A stretch of DNA of 64,000 nt. Source: Sipunculus nudus. Lineage: Eukaryota; Annelida; Sipuncula; Golfingiida; Sipunculidae. The first letter of the stretch is position 1, and each line of letters begins with the position of its first letter. Below the pieces are notes generated by a model. The model did not search any database. It saw nothing but the letters and a program-made list of their open reading frames with translations, and was not told where the DNA came from. The translations under genes and the position numbers were made by a program. Below, in pieces: positions 1 through 13,058 of this stretch. The stretch lies in assembly GCA_026874595.1 (NCBI GenBank), contig CM049311.1:71904453-71968452 (forward strand), read 5' to 3'.

Positions 1-78
1 GCCTTTCTCCTCTCTCTCTTTCCCTTTCTCTCTTTCTAGCTCTCTTTTTCTCTCTCTCTCTTTCTCTCTCTCTCTCAC
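1..78. repeat. CT-rich microsatellite
   Basis: Pyrimidine-only stretch dominated by TCTC units with interspersed TTT and CCC runs. It is a simple-sequence tract and continues off the left edge of the window. No gene content. Confidence 0.85.
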
Positions 79-429
79 CCCTATGCCTCCCTTCCTCCCT
101 CCACCCCATTCTGTTGACAGGTACTATAAACCTAATTTATTAGATATATATGTTGATGCAATTAAGAAATGTGAATCAACTGAAATATTCACATATATAT
201 GTTATACTCTAAATGTATAGTTACATTTTCAAACCTGGAAAAAATGATGTTATAAAAAAAGGAATTTATGTAAAAATTGTTCATAATTTCCTGGCTCAGA
301 AGAATGGGAATTAAAATTATTTGCTTTGTTTCTCTAGCTTTCTTGCCTGTTTTAAATATTTAATAATTATAAATAAACTTTTTTTTCCTGTAAGCTCTGA
401 TTAATTAAATTTCATATCCTGTACGTATA

Positions 430-672
430 TGCAAGGGTATTGTAACTCCCACCATCCCCTTCCCCCACCCCACTAAGTCCTTGCTCCTTCGCACTGTCAA
501 CAATAGTGCTATTGCTATAGCATAAAATTTAATAATTTGAAGAAAATATATACAGAGAGACAGAGGCGTTGTAACTCCCATCGTAACCCCCCCCCCCCTC
601 CATCAAGTCCTTCCGCCTGTGGAGTGGGGATTTTATAGCAACTGTATACATATCATAAAATTGAAAAAAAAG
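430..672 (+). repeat. Two-copy imperfect tandem duplication
   Basis: A block beginning GTATTGTAACTCCCACC near 437 recurs near 567 as GCGTTGTAACTCCCATC, a spacing of about 129 bp. In both copies a C-rich stretch follows, then AAGTCCTT, then a TATAGCA...CATAAAATT stretch. The second copy has a run of 12-13 C. It looks like a local tandem duplication in otherwise unassigned DNA (79-1040); no coding signal. Confidence 0.55.
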
Positions 673-1044
673 TTTAATTAAAGTTTAAATTAAAAAAATT
701 GGATCTCATTAGACAAATGTGTAAAATGTTGAACTGTCAACAGCCTGTCAAAAAGGTATCCAATGAAAATGCAAGGTCAGATCTTTAAATATTATTTGCA
801 ACAATTTCTTCAATCATATCAACCAACCATAGCCTAGATTACCTCTTTCTCTCAGACTTTATTTACATTTCATAATATTTTAGATTTTAACCGTCCAGGT
901 GTTTAAGTACTGTTGAATGCTCCGTCCCTCTCACTCTATCTCCTTTTCTCTCTACAACCCTCCTTGCTGCCCACACTGTTTCCTTCTCCGAACCCCATCC
1001 CAATGTCAGCCTCAGTAAACGAGAACAAGTTATATATTGATATA

Positions 1045-1596
1045 TTCATATTTTTATATATTGTATAACTGTTTGTTACCTATGTACGTGCCAGAAATTA
1101 TGTCAATATTGTGTAATATGTAGACGTGGTGGGCATCAATATAATGTACCTTGTCAAGACCTAAGAGATATCATGTCATACAGTCACAATTCATAAATCC
1201 ACTCTTCAGCATAGTTAATAATAACATTATATATGTCAAATTGAAATCTTGCGGACTTTCATACACTTATGATCCTTCAACAAATAGCCTTATCATCATT
1301 CTACCACTGCTTAGTGTTCTGTCATTGCATTCATATTTGCTCAAATATATTGCTATTTTCAACAGCTCCCAAATAAATAAAAAATAAACCACTATATTTA
1401 CTCCATATTAATCCATCAGTCAGGTAATTTCATACATGATTTACTCACATATGACATTATATTCCTTTATAATAGCCTAATAGGTCCATGATATTCATAA
1501 GGTTTGTTGACTAAATATAGTATCACAATGGTGATACATTAATAGTTCAATCATGATCAGCTGAGCGCCGTGACCCATAGGTCCCTTGTTTAAGTT
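1045..1596 (+). mobile_element. Degenerate 3' remnant of Helentron-like family A
   Basis: The right end reads CAGCTGAGCGCCGTGACCCA followed by TAGGTCCCTTG and T's. This is the same terminal block as at the ends of A1, A2 and A3. Near 1080-1140, CCTATGTACGTGCCAGAAATTATGTC and the following ATAATG...CTTGT stretch echo the A interior (compare 39265-39345). The middle is too diverged to align by eye, so the left limit is approximate. The 3' end is clear; treating the whole interval as one remnant is inference. Confidence 0.45.
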
Positions 1597-1599
1597 TTT

Positions 1600-4165
1600 T
1601 TTGCATCTTATATCTCAGCTTTAAATGAAAAATAAAACAATCTGATATTATTATTTCTGGTCAACATTTTTTTTTCTGATTTGGTAAACTTACCATATGT
1701 AGGCAAAGTTCCAAGTTTTTATGGATCTGTATTTTTTTTAAGACTGGGCATTTTACCCCCCTAGTTTTGATGTATAATAAATTGTCTTTCTTTGAAGTAT
1801 GTGGCAGTGTAAAGCGGTGAGAGAGGAAAAAATACATTTGAAAGTGAATGCATTTTGTAATCAAACACTTACGAATTGTAAACCTTTACGAAGTACGAGT
1901 AAAACCACCAGATGAAATACAAGATGCTCTATTGCAGTTTCTACAACTTTCTCCATTATCCTGTTTGATGAAAAGAAGTTTTTGATTGTAGTAGTTTTAT
2001 AGTATTCCAACTGTCATTTAAATGTAATACACTATTAAAAACCCCAGTGAATGGCAGGTAACAGTCATGTGTGTGGTATTCTTTCCTGAAGTGGTACACA
2101 GGTCTTAACACTGATGTGCAAAGAAAGACTAAGTGCTGCCATCTGTCAAGCAAGTATAAAACAAAACTTAACTTGCATCTGGTGGTGACACTACAAAATA
2201 AGAGTTATAACATACATAGACTGTATGATCTTATTATTTGATTCTTTTGATTGGTTTGGTACTTTGTACTGTTTTGCAAAATGAAGAAAAACCAGAGTTA
2301 AGTAAAAAAATCCCACACATTTAAATATCAGTCATTCAGTGTTGTCATATCCTTAGTACTTCTGTCCTAGCCTCATATGCCCACGAGTTTGATGTAAACT
2401 CCTGCATACTTTTATGTATTCACCTGCCAGGCAATAATCTTAATTTGGTATAAATGTATTCACACAGTCTATGCACCAGGTTTGAATGATTTTTATACAG
2501 AACACACATTTCCTACATACAGGTGGATATGATTCCATGCCTGTAGTTAGTGCTGAGCTTTATACAAATAATCAAACAGGTCTGATTATACTGAATTCTC
2601 TTGGGATTAAACATAACAATAGAATTATGAAATTGATATGATATATGGTACATACAGTATTATTACTTTAATTAATTTAAGGTTTTGAAGAAATATGCTC
2701 GTAGTTTTTCACTTAATTAAGATTAAGGTAATCTGTGAGTAAAGCTGCCTGTCTGTTATCTTGCACTAAGTTGCAGCTGCAGTGTGTTATCATGTATCTC
2801 AGCACTGAATTGGCTGTCAACACCTTAAGAAGCAGTCATTAGCTGAGTTTGTGACAGAGTCAAAGGAACAATTAGATTGTTGTGGCACTGCCTTCATTGG
2901 CATATTCTATCTAATCTGGTTGCTGCAAGTGTTTTTCCATCAATAAGCAATTGTTCATTTCATTGCCTCAGACAATAATGTTAAGTTCTGAAAAGATTTC
3001 AATGCGAGACCAATTTCTTTGTTGTTTACCTTTGTATATATTTCAATTTACATCTGCGGGTGTATATTGAATGTGAAGTTAAGTAGATATATATTTCTGA
3101 CATAAATTTTGTTCTTATGTTTTCAGTTTGAATGAGACAATCAGTTTTCGGGCCATGACCATTTTAAAAACTAGCAGTCTCATAAATGAACACCTATATT
3201 AGGGTTAATTAATTCAGATTAATGTTAACATTGCTGGTGAAAATGTAGAAAAGCCCTGTATATAAAAGTGCTGCCACCTGTGTATCACTAATAAAATTAA
3301 AATGTTCAGTGACAGACTTGGTGATGCTGCTTGGTGAAAGATCAGTTAACAACCTTAATTCATAGCATTACTGTAAAATACAAAAACAACTATTAATTTA
3401 TAGTTCCTCTCAAATAGTATAAGAGACTTTCCTAAGGGCACTGTATAATATATAATATCACGTTATGTCAATCATATAGAACTCAGAAGGTCCATCAGAA
3501 TCATAAGACATGGTTCATCGGTTGGTAATGAGAAAGTAAAAAAAGTAAGACTAGATAACAACCTCCACATATGAGATAAAGTGAAGAGCAAAATGTCTAG
3601 TTTTTTTCTTGAAAACCTGTAATGAATCTACTCTTTTCAAGTTCATTTGGCAGCTTGTTCAAAGTCTCAGGCTTAGCTGCTTACCCACTGTTTCTACTTG
3701 AACAAAGAGAACAGCCATGGTTTTGACCAATAAGTTGTTTTAAATATACAGAAGCTAAACATTTTACACATTGAAAAGTTGTTGTCAGGTTTTATCCTCA
3801 AACCTAAGCCAGTGCAATTTCTTCATAATTGCTTTAATCAAATTTTAATGTAAGATGTTGAAATGGTTTCTAAGCCCACACAATATTTTTTTTTAAATAT
3901 TCCCACTAATAGAATATAGAAAGCTGGACATTTAAAACTGGAATTTATTTTAAACATATCTAATAAATCATGTCCACGGTTAACAGAGGCAGTATTATCC
4001 AATTTTCCTAATAACCTGTCATGGTACTTACAGGGTAGATATTATTTCAAGTGTTATTTGCACTTGCATCTGGCAGGCTTGAAGGTGGTTATATCAGTCA
4101 GTAGATTATAAGTATATTACTTATTGATATAATTCATTTTTAGAAATTTTAAATTTGTATATTTT
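1600..4165. other. Unassigned AT-rich DNA
   Basis: I see no open frame with recognisable protein similarity, no terminal repeats, and no copy elsewhere in the window. It may be single-copy intergenic or intronic DNA. Confidence 0.5.
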
Positions 4166-4167
4166 TA

Positions 4168-4245
4168 AGAGCAGTGATGTAGTTTTTAGGATGCCAGACT
4201 TATGATCAAAGGTTGTGAGGCAGTGTCACATCTGAACTTGTACAG
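4168..4245 (+). repeat. Possible tRNA-like SINE head, degenerate
   Basis: The stretch around GATGTAGTTTTTAGGATGCC, then ACTTATGATCAAAGGTTGTG, resembles a decayed tRNA-derived SINE head: a box A-like block, an anticodon-like loop, and a variable/TΨC-like segment. No canonical box B (GGTTCRANNCC) survives, so this is not a functional tRNA gene. The sequence further right to about 4460 also contains GACCCATGGGTC, which resembles a family A 3' hairpin. Pattern resemblance only. Confidence 0.25.
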
Positions 4246-4578
4246 TCTGTATAGACCAGTTTAATATTATTGGATTCAGTCCTCACATATATATGACCTT
4301 CCACTTATGTAAGACCTCTATCCACTTTGGTGTCATAAGGTCAGTGGTCAAGATCTCATATGAAGTTAGTCTCAATGTGGTGTTTCAGATGATAAAATTT
4401 CTGTTGTGAATGTTACCTTATGTCATGCTAGGCTGCTTAGCATCTTGACCCATGGGTCAAATGTCTTATTGTATAAGTTGTCAATTTGCACAGGTATAGA
4501 AACCAATTGTCTTTTTAGCTAACCTGTGGGCTTGTGCAATAGTGTGGCAGCGTCTGTCATGCATTGCACATCGTCCGT

Positions 4579-4820
4579 GTTTGAACATTTTAGTGGGATT
4601 ATGGGAGTTTTAACAGATAATTGAACTATTGACTTTTATATGTCTTTTTTTAATAATGTCAACTTCTGAATATAATATTTTAGTCAACTGGACTTTAATT
4701 TCATATTCTGACAAAAGTATGTTTAATGATTGCTGATTGTATTCTAGTTATGTAATAGCGTTTTAGAGCCTGTATCATCATGGATTTTACGCTTTATAAA
4801 ATACATTATTATTATTATTA
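4579..4820 (+). mobile_element. LINE 3' tail (same family as 50218-50888)
   Basis: It begins GTTTGAACATTTTAGTGGGA and runs through TTTTAACAGATAATTGAAC to TTTATAAAATACATTATTAT, ending in a (TTA)n tail. The same string, with scattered substitutions, forms the 3' UTR of the LINE fragment at about 50655-50885. Only the UTR was integrated, which is typical of severe 5' truncation. It sits inside B0, so it was inserted after B0 arrived. Confidence 0.75.
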
Positions 4821-4844
4821 TCTTGGAAAGTTTTCTCATAAACC

Positions 4845-5083
4845 AAACAGGTGGCACCACTTACCTTTCCATATTTGTTGAATAAATTAATGCCCTGTTT
4901 TCAGGAGTGATTTGCAGTATTGGCCTCTGGTGGTGCGACCTACAATCATGTTTATGTGGCAGACATCCATTTCACTCTATTTCCCCTTACCACCCAATCC
5001 ATGCATGCCCCACTTCACATGTAAAGCTCTGATTTTAGGGGATTCACATAGATGCTTTCGACTACCTGTATCAAGTTGTTTCA
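4845..5083 (+). mobile_element. Helentron-like family C 3' remnant
   Basis: CTACAATCATGTTTATGTGG, CACCCAATCCATGCATGCCC and a decayed GGGGATTCACATAGATGC/TTCGACTACCTGTA end correspond in order to the last 165 bp of C1 (37155-37320). The 3' subterminal motif and hairpin are mutated and the 5' half is missing. It lies within B0. Confidence 0.6.
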
Positions 5084-5380
5084 TGCATCTGTGCACATAG
5101 CCGGAAAGTGGTTTGAAGCCTGATATTGTTTATGTCCAAACATCATCTTGTATGTGGTTGTGCTACCTACATTCATTTTCGTGTTCTGTGCACCTTTGTC
5201 AGTATTTCAGCAGTGATGTCTGTGTAATTGTTGCATGCACTCAGGTTCCAAATGTTCAGTGCTTGCATTTTTGTAAATATACATGTCACACATGTACTTG
5301 AAAAGTAATGGTACAGCATGGAAGCATTATACCTGATGCATATCCCATTGCACAGGTTCGCATTAAGCCTGTAGGCCTTG

Positions 5381-6996
5381 TTGTTGGAGAAATGTTTCAG
5401 AAGTGATTTATCAGCCTTCTTTAACATACCACAACTTTGCATTAAATAAATAACTTTACCTTTTTTATAATAAATATGTCCTTTGATATCACATTTATTT
5501 CTTTAACATCTTATATTAGAGCATGAAAAAATCCTTAGGTCTGATTTATTGGAAAATGCTGATTTTCTGACTTTCCACATCATTGTGAATTGCATTGAAA
5601 AAATCTTTACCCACAAATTCCATATAAAATGTCTCACTTAGGCTCTATAGTCTACAGTCTAGACCTAAATCATGGATAAGGCAAATAATTTGTCCAATGG
5701 GAGAGATGAATTCATGGTTTGATATATGTCATGCCCCTTTTGAATGATAATTGGTAAATCGCAGACTATAAATCAAGAGCCTCCATGTGATAGTTCAGCA
5801 AGGCATATCTCTGCTAAGTTGATGTAGTCTCTAATTCACAAGTAATGCTTGGATCTAGTTATTCACTTAAAAAAGCATTTTTAGTCCAGTCAGAAGAAGA
5901 CAGGGGGCACTATAGATGTTTCATCACCACCTCACACTAGATGCAATTGATCAGGCCCGATATTCTTTGTTGGTGCCAGTAAGTGGTTAATGTTATAACA
6001 AATTTATTAGGCTAAATGTAACACGTACAGTAACATGAACAAATCAATAACTTTTGGAATAAGGTAAGGTAGCCTCCTGTAATTTGAGGATTTGTGCATA
6101 CATGAATTCCAAAAAAAGGTTGTTCTGCTTTGAACTTTGCTGATAATCTGCTTGCCACTAACATCTCCCCATATATAGGTTCCTGCCTACACACTGTATT
6201 CAGTGTACTTTTGTCTTCATCCATGTACATCCTTATCAAACCCTGACAGACCTGTATATTTCTCCCAGATTCTCAAAATCATGTTTTGGCCTGCCTTTTT
6301 ACATACTCACTAAAACCTGGATGTCACAAGTCGCATGATGTAATTATGGGTATTCTGCTAGTCTTTTTAAAGGAAGAGATTTCAATACACCCTTAAATTT
6401 ACTTGGCTGTTCTGTTGAATTTAGGTGGCTGTTTCACTGTACATGCAGTGCACCCATTTTCTAAAATGGCTTGATTGCTAATCCTATAAAGTTTCACTAG
6501 TGCACTTCAAATCCTGTATTTTTCCAGACAGGCTATTGATTTGTTTGATTACAACTGCTGGGGTGATGGGCAGGTTAGCCTCCCTCAAGTAATAATCAAT
6601 GAATTTCAGATGTAGAGAATACAGTGCATTAGTCAGAAAAACTGGGACACAAGACTTAAAGCAATCACAGTATTTGATAAAAGTATCTTTAGATATTACT
6701 TCTGTCAGCATAAATTAAGCTGTGTCAGCTTGCAGTGACACCTTACATCATCCTTCCCTATCTTGTCTTATGTTAAAGGTGGCATATTGCTCATTATTCC
6801 CTGTAGTTTAGTGGTATGGATAAATTAGCTTTTTATTTGTATGTAACTTGTAAATGAGCTGAGTTCTGGTGATAACTTAAATCCACCTATCAGCAGGGCT
6901 TGAGACATTCACACAAAATTTTATGATGCAGTAAGGTAATTTATGGAAAGGTCTCATGCAAGACCTAAATTTAGGTCACTGTGACCTATTTTTTAT
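5381..6996. other. Unassigned DNA
   Basis: No recognisable gene, terminal repeat, or second copy in the window. The short open frames on both strands show no known motifs. At 6961-6980 a short GACCTAAATTTAGGTC palindrome lies just left of element A1. Confidence 0.45.
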
Positions 6997-9900
6997 TAGC
7001 TCAGCTGACTTTAAGTCATCTGAGCTATAGTCGTGGTCCATTGTCCGTCGTCCGTCCGTCTGTTGTGCTGTTCGTCCGTCCATCCGTCTGTCCGTAGATG
7101 TGGCACGTTTTGAAACCGTAAGACCTAGGAATCCAAAATTCGGCATAGTGTTATATTGTCCCCAAGATCTCCTACCAAGCCGAAAACTGGGTCTTTGCGA
7201 CTTTGTTCCTTTGAGAAATTAAGGAAAAACCTCAATTTTTTATTAAAAACCTATTTTCACACTTCAGGAAAAGATATTTGATCACTTAACACAAAACTTG
7301 TTAAAGCTTTGGACTTTTTTTCAAGTAATATAACTTTAATTAATCAAAATTAAATTGTATACCCAAAATTAGATCAAAATCTTTTAAATTTTTTAAAATA
7401 TTAACAAAAATAAAAAATTGGTACCTTAAATTTTGCCTAAATTTGACCATGGCATGCTTTTTTCCTGTAAGTACTGTGGATTTAATTTTCTCAGCATGTT
7501 TTGTTAGCATTTTGTCTGTTAACACCAAAAATTTGAAACCAGTTGATCAAAAACTGTAGATTTTATTTCAAGTTTTCAGGCACCATGTAACATATTGTTT
7601 ACATCAGGCTAGTGTTATGCAGTTTGCAAGAGCTCAGCTCCCCAGCTTAAGCTCTCAGTTCCTAAAATTTGGCATACAATTAAATGTCTCCAAAATTCCC
7701 TACCATGCCAAGAATTTGGTCACTAGGACTTAATACCTTTGAGATATTAATGAAAAACTTCATTTTTCAATTAAAAACCCATTGTTACACTTCAATACTG
7801 CCTAATATCAAAACCACTGATCTGACTTTAATCATATATAATATACATGTTTTTCTATACATTCTCTGTGCACATGCCAGAAATGATGTCAGTATTGCGT
7901 AATTGTTTTAAGTTATGGGCCCAAACATAATGCACTTTGTAAAAAATCAAGAAATATATTTACTCCCTTAACAAGGGGCTTGCTGAAGCTAGAGATTTTT
8001 TGTCAGGGATGTAACATTATTTGATCAAGATTCAATTGAATACCCAAAATTAGTTCTGAATTTTTAGTGAACCTGTGAGCTTATACGATGGTGTGGCGTC
8101 GTCCGTCGTCTGTATGTTAACCCATACTATCTTGAAAACGGCAAGAATTAGCATAACGAAATCTTATGCATAAAATTAGTCATCTAAAAAACTCTATCGG
8201 AATTAGCTTATTTTGGCTAACTGCATTTTCTTAGGTTTTATAGGGAAAAAGCTAAAAAAGCTTAAAAAATCTTCTTCTCTGAATCTGTTCAGCCAAATTG
8301 TCCAATATTTCACAGAAATGATTCCTGGAACAATCTCTCTCAAGTTTGTTCGAATGGTTTAAGTTCTGTGATTTTTGGCCGAGTTACAGGAAGTTGAACT
8401 TAGTCATCTGCCAAAAAAGCATACTAAAATTTCAATCTCAGAAATGGCTTGAGCTATCATCACCAAATTTTATGCCAATGTTGGTCACATGAGTCATATC
8501 TGAAATTGAGGTATTGGTGGCGCCACCTGCATCGGCCTTTTTTGTACGGGGGTCATCAGTGCCCGTATCATACTGACAGCGTCAAATAACTTCTTCTCTG
8601 AAACGAAATGGCCTAATTGTTTAATATCGCACAGAAATGATCCTAAGGTAGTGCTTTCTGAAGTTTGTTCAAATGGTCTCAGTTCAGTGACTTTTGTCTA
8701 AGTTATGGGAAGCTGAATTAAGTCATATGCCATAACAGCCCATTTTAGCTAAGTGGCTACAAAAATCTTCATCTCAGAAACCACTGGGCCAAATTTTTAA
8801 ATCTCACACATTAATTATCCTTAGATGTTGATAATTCAAGTTTGTTCAAATGGTCTCAGTTCAGTGACTTTTGGCTGAGTTATGGGAAGCTGAATTTAGT
8901 CATATGCCATGACAGCCCATGTTAGCTAAGTGGCTACAAAAATCTTCTTCTCAAAACCACTGGGCCAAATTCTTAAATCTCACACATTAGTTATCCTTGT
9001 TGGTAATTCAAGTTTGTTCAAATTGTTTTGGTTCAGTAATTTTTGGCTGAGTTATGGGAAGCTTAACTTAGCCATTTTGCTGTATTTTCCCATATGAGTT
9101 GTAAACCTGCAAAACGTTTTTTGACTGATGCCACTGAGGCCAATTTGTTAAATATTTTATAGGTATAATCCCCTGAATAATTCTTATAATAATTGTCTTT
9201 TATGGTTCCATAGAATGAATTTTGGCTGAATTATAAAGATTGAATTGAGTCATTTTACCATATATGTTAGCTGTGTGAAGTAGATACATCTAGCCTAGCA
9301 CCAGTTTATCAGCATCCATTACATCATGCCTCTAGACATTTAGATTTAAGAATATCTATGGAAAATATTGACAAGAATGTTTTTTAAAAGCTTTTAAAAA
9401 ATGTAGATTTATGATATTACATATCATCTGTACATTATTCATAATTTCTCAGGAATAGCAGGAGCTACCATCCCCAAATTTTATGCAATTATCAGTCACA
9501 TATCAAATGTTGATGGATTCAGCTTGTTTTTGCTATCTGCATTTACTTAGATTTTACAGGGAAAAAGCTGATAAAAACTTCTTCTTGTAAAGAGTCCAGC
9601 CAAATTGTTCAATATTTTACAGAAATGATCCCAGAGGCGAGCCTTCTCAAGTTTGTTCAAATGGTTTGTGTTGGATAAATTTTAACAGAGTTACATAACA
9701 GGCCAAGATTGTGTATGTTTCTTGAATAGGTTGAGAAACTGCCAACTGTTTCAGATTTAGCAACAGATCAAGAGTTCATTCAGTGCAGCCAGATTTAGGC
9801 AAAGAGTTCAATCAGTGCAGCCAAGCACAAGGCATGTGATCACCTCATGGGCAGCATGTGATCATTTCATGGGTAGCATGTGATCACCTCATGAGTATCA

Positions 9901-11811
9901 TTTGATCACCTCATGTTCATTCAGTGCAGCCAAGTACAGGTCTAAAGTTCACTCAGTCTAGCCGGGTGCAGGTCAAGAGTTCACTCAGTGCAGTAGCCTG
10001 AGCCAGTAATTTGTCACAGTACACTTGGGGCAACAGCCTTTCTCACCAAAGCCTGGTCAGCCCGGTGCATCAGACTCAAGGCCTGATATTCTGACCTGTC
10101 TATGTGTCTTTGATGGCTTTCTCGTTCACAAGACAGGTGTCGCCATCTACAATGACTTTTGCAAAGTGTATGTGCCTGCTTAATTCTATGGAGGAATTTG
10201 ATATATCAGCCTGAAATTGGGCATATTTATACATGTCAAATAGCTTTGTCATATACAAGACTGGTGGTGCCACCTACAATAATTTTTGTGTTGTGTGCAC
10301 CCATGCCAGAATTTCAGCAGTGATGTTTGTGTATTGTTTCTTGTTCAAAATGTTTAGTACTTGCATTGTTCATATATATGAAAAGTAGTGGTTCAGCATT
10401 GAAGCGTTATACCTGGTGTATATCCATATGCACAGGTTCCCATTAGGCCTGTAGGCCTTGTTAAAATTTTATAAGTTATTAGTATAAATATAAAATTAGT
10501 ACCTTAAATTTTGCCCAACTTTGACCATTTCACTTTTGTTTCATGTGAGCTCTGTTTATATAATTTTCATATCATGCACACATAAGGATTTCAGCTTTTT
10601 AGTTTCGAAAGCTGAAAGAAATTGGCCAAAAATTCTAGCTTTTATTAATGTTTTTATGAGACCATGTCAGACCTTGATTCTCTCCAGCCACTCTTGAGTC
10701 ACCTGTATGTTGACCTTGTTGAACTTTCAGCAAATTATGCACGCTTGAGGCAAGGCATATACTTGGGCAGCCAGGTAGCTTATGGCCAGCCACAGTTGAT
10801 CCAGGTGTCCAACCCAACTCATCTAGTAGTTTTAACCAATAACATAACAGTAAACAATAAATTAATCAATTTTTATTGTTTTTTAATAACAAATTAAATA
10901 AAAATAGAAAAGGAATTTGTTAGTTTATAATAATAAGGAATTAACTTGCATTTACTGATGATATAAGAATCTTGTATCGATGGATAGAATATCACGTATT
11001 CCAAATAACACCATGCAGTCACCTATGGCATTTTTCAGTTCAATTTTAATAATAAAATCATATTATTCATTACCAGTCAATAGGGATCATATGAAGGAAA
11101 TTAATGATAGACAAAGATGCAGTTGATAATATTAATCTAGATTCCTACTGTGTCTAGTGTGTACATTGATGTGAAATTAGTCCAAAATGAATATATCACA
11201 TTTATTTTTTTTTTAATATAAATGAAAGCCATAAAACCAGGTACTTATGATCATTATTTAAATGTGTGAATTTTGTACATTCTGGATTCTCAACACCATT
11301 GTTTGGTGAAAACTGAATAAATACCAGACATGGTGGGAATACTTTTAAATATAATTAAAGTATATGAATACCAGTGCAAATACTTTCCAAATGTATTCAT
11401 GAATGCATTCTTGAATATATTCTTTAATATTATTTTAATAATCATTTCAGTTATATTTCATTTTAAAAATCATACAATTCTCTTATTATTTTTAATAAAA
11501 ATTATATCTGGGACAATATTTGTAATTTTTTTAATAAATAGTTAAACTCTTATATTATATGTTCTGCTTATAAGTTATATGGCCAAGTCAAAATCTGTGT
11601 GACAGTAGTACTCATTTGTTAATAAAATAAATGAAATCAATTCTCTCCTCTGTCTCCAAAGGTACTATCAAAATCATACATAAGCTTAACAACAACAACT
11701 CATAATACAGCTTATACTTATTACCACACAAAACCAGCATGTGCCTCATTTCTAAATCATATTTTTTTATCATATATAACAGCTGAGTGCGGTGACCCAT
11801 AGGTCCCTTGT
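6997..11811 (+). mobile_element. Helentron-like element A1, split by B1
   Basis: It begins in a T-rich stretch with AGCTCAGCTGAC, forming an imperfect hairpin with the following GTCATCTGAGCT. A (GTCC/GTCT)n head comes next. It ends AACAGCTGAGTGCGGTGACC, then CATAGGTCCCTTG and T's. The 3' CAGCTGAG is the inverse of the 5' CTCAGCTG and lies about 30 bp before the end, as expected of the asymmetric terminal repeats of Helitron2/Helentron elements. The interior is non-coding and closely matches A2 and A3. It is split at about 8065-10461 by a family B element; without that it is about 2.4 kb. No Rep/helicase domain is present, so it is non-autonomous. Family membership is certain; the transposon class is inferred from structure. 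Confidence 0.75.
8065..10461 (+). mobile_element. Helentron-like family B element B1, nested in A1
   Basis: The 5' end is TTTTTAGTGAACCTGTGAGC and the 3' end is TGCACAGGTTCCCATTAGGC then CTGTAGGCCTTG. AACCTGTG at the start recurs inverted as CACAGGTT near 10431. The hairpin AGGCCTGTAGGCCT immediately precedes the terminal TTG. The interior carries diverged units of about 174 bp around GGGAAGCTGAA (8710, 8884, 9057), a GGTGGCGCCACC palindrome (8516), 22-bp repeats of the type CATGTGATCACCTCATGGG (9835-9915), and repeats of about 32 bp around TTCACTCAGTGCAGCC. A2 has TTAGTTCTGAATTTTTCAAA without insertion at the equivalent site (41450), so B1 entered a T-run with no duplication. Non-coding. Confidence 0.75.
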
Positions 11812-13058
11812 TTCGGACTCAGATGATGTTTCCAAGTTTAAAAAGTTCTCAAGGTTTGTAAGTGGTGGGGTTACCATTGGTGAATTTTGTGGGTGTTGTA
11901 GAATGTTTAGAACATTCCAAGGCAATTTGTGTATACAGTTTCAAGATGTTATTCCACAGATCTGTTAATATTTCTGGTTTCATCCTTAATACTTTGTCAG
12001 TGTTTATTTATATAGATATGATCTTAGCATTTCTTTTTCTTTGTAATATTCCTTTAGAATTTTCAGTAAAAGTCCAGCATTTTCTAAGACTTGTCATTAT
12101 CAGATTTAAACCTACCCTTGCCTGTTCACCACATCAACAGCCAGACTGGATGACCACTCTTGTGATACTTCATAAGTAATGGTCTGACAGTTTTGTCTTT
12201 CATATTATAAAACACTCAGAAATCAGTCTCTGGTGGCTGCCATATTCAATAGGTTTAGCTGTCTTTATTGTCGGATTGTCTGTGCCTAGAGCCATCCAGA
12301 CTTGTTGTCGTTAAAAATTCAAGGGAGTATATTGATGCCTCTTGAAGATAACAGTGTCTGTGATTTATAGAAAGTACATTAACTTTTAGTGACCTGTGGT
12401 AAGACAAAAGTCGTTAAGTCATGCAAAAATTAGATAGGGATGTATATTCATGATACTCAATAATGGCAGCCCTGCTGATTTCCAGATTAAAGAAAAGTGT
12501 GGTACTGAAACGGTAAAAAATAAACTATTCATGATAACAATCTTCAAACCGCTACACTAAGGTCATATAGATAATGAGACTAGTGTGCCATGACTGAACA
12601 AGTTTGACTCATCTTTTACATACTTTACAGACTAATATACATTCAGATTGAGGTCATAAGGGCCAAATGCTTTTTATACAATCTTTCCTCAAACAACATA
12701 AAGAAATGCACTAAAACCAGAAATAAGCAGCCTCTTAATGTGGCTAGATATATTTTTTTTCATATTCTACCCATTTAATATTATAGTTTGCTTATGTTAT
12801 ATTCTACGATTTTCTTTTATATTTTATTTCTTATAAGCTTTATTTTTTAAAATTTTGTTCTACCTTTTTATTATATTTTTTTATATTCTGTTTTATATTA
12901 TATTATATTTCTTATATTTTTAGTATTCTAGCTACCTATTAGTCAATCCATATTGAGATTGATCTGTGGTTCTTTTGTAAATATAAGCAGTATCACATTT
13001 TTAAACACCAAGGTTAATTCCAAACTCGAATGTTAACATTTTCTTGATTCCCTCACAC
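11812..13058. other. Unassigned DNA with AT-rich tract
   Basis: No gene assignable. The open frame at 11862-12179 (105 codons) has no motif I recognise. 12750-12930 is low-complexity TATATTTT-type sequence. Between A1 and D1 no second copy is visible in the window. Confidence 0.45.

Larger units (their letters stand above)
4516..5380 (+). mobile_element. Helentron-like family B copy B0, old and interrupted
   Basis: The 5' end TTTTTAGCTAACCTGTGGGC matches the B starts at 8065, 19495 and 27331. The 3' end, GCACAGGTTCGCATTAAGCC then TGTAGGCCTTG, matches the other B ends. The copy is shortened and interrupted by an L2/CR1-like LINE tail (4579-4820) and by a family C 3' remnant (4845-5083), so it records several insertions. 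It diverges more from the other B copies than they do from each other, which suggests it is older. Confidence 0.65.
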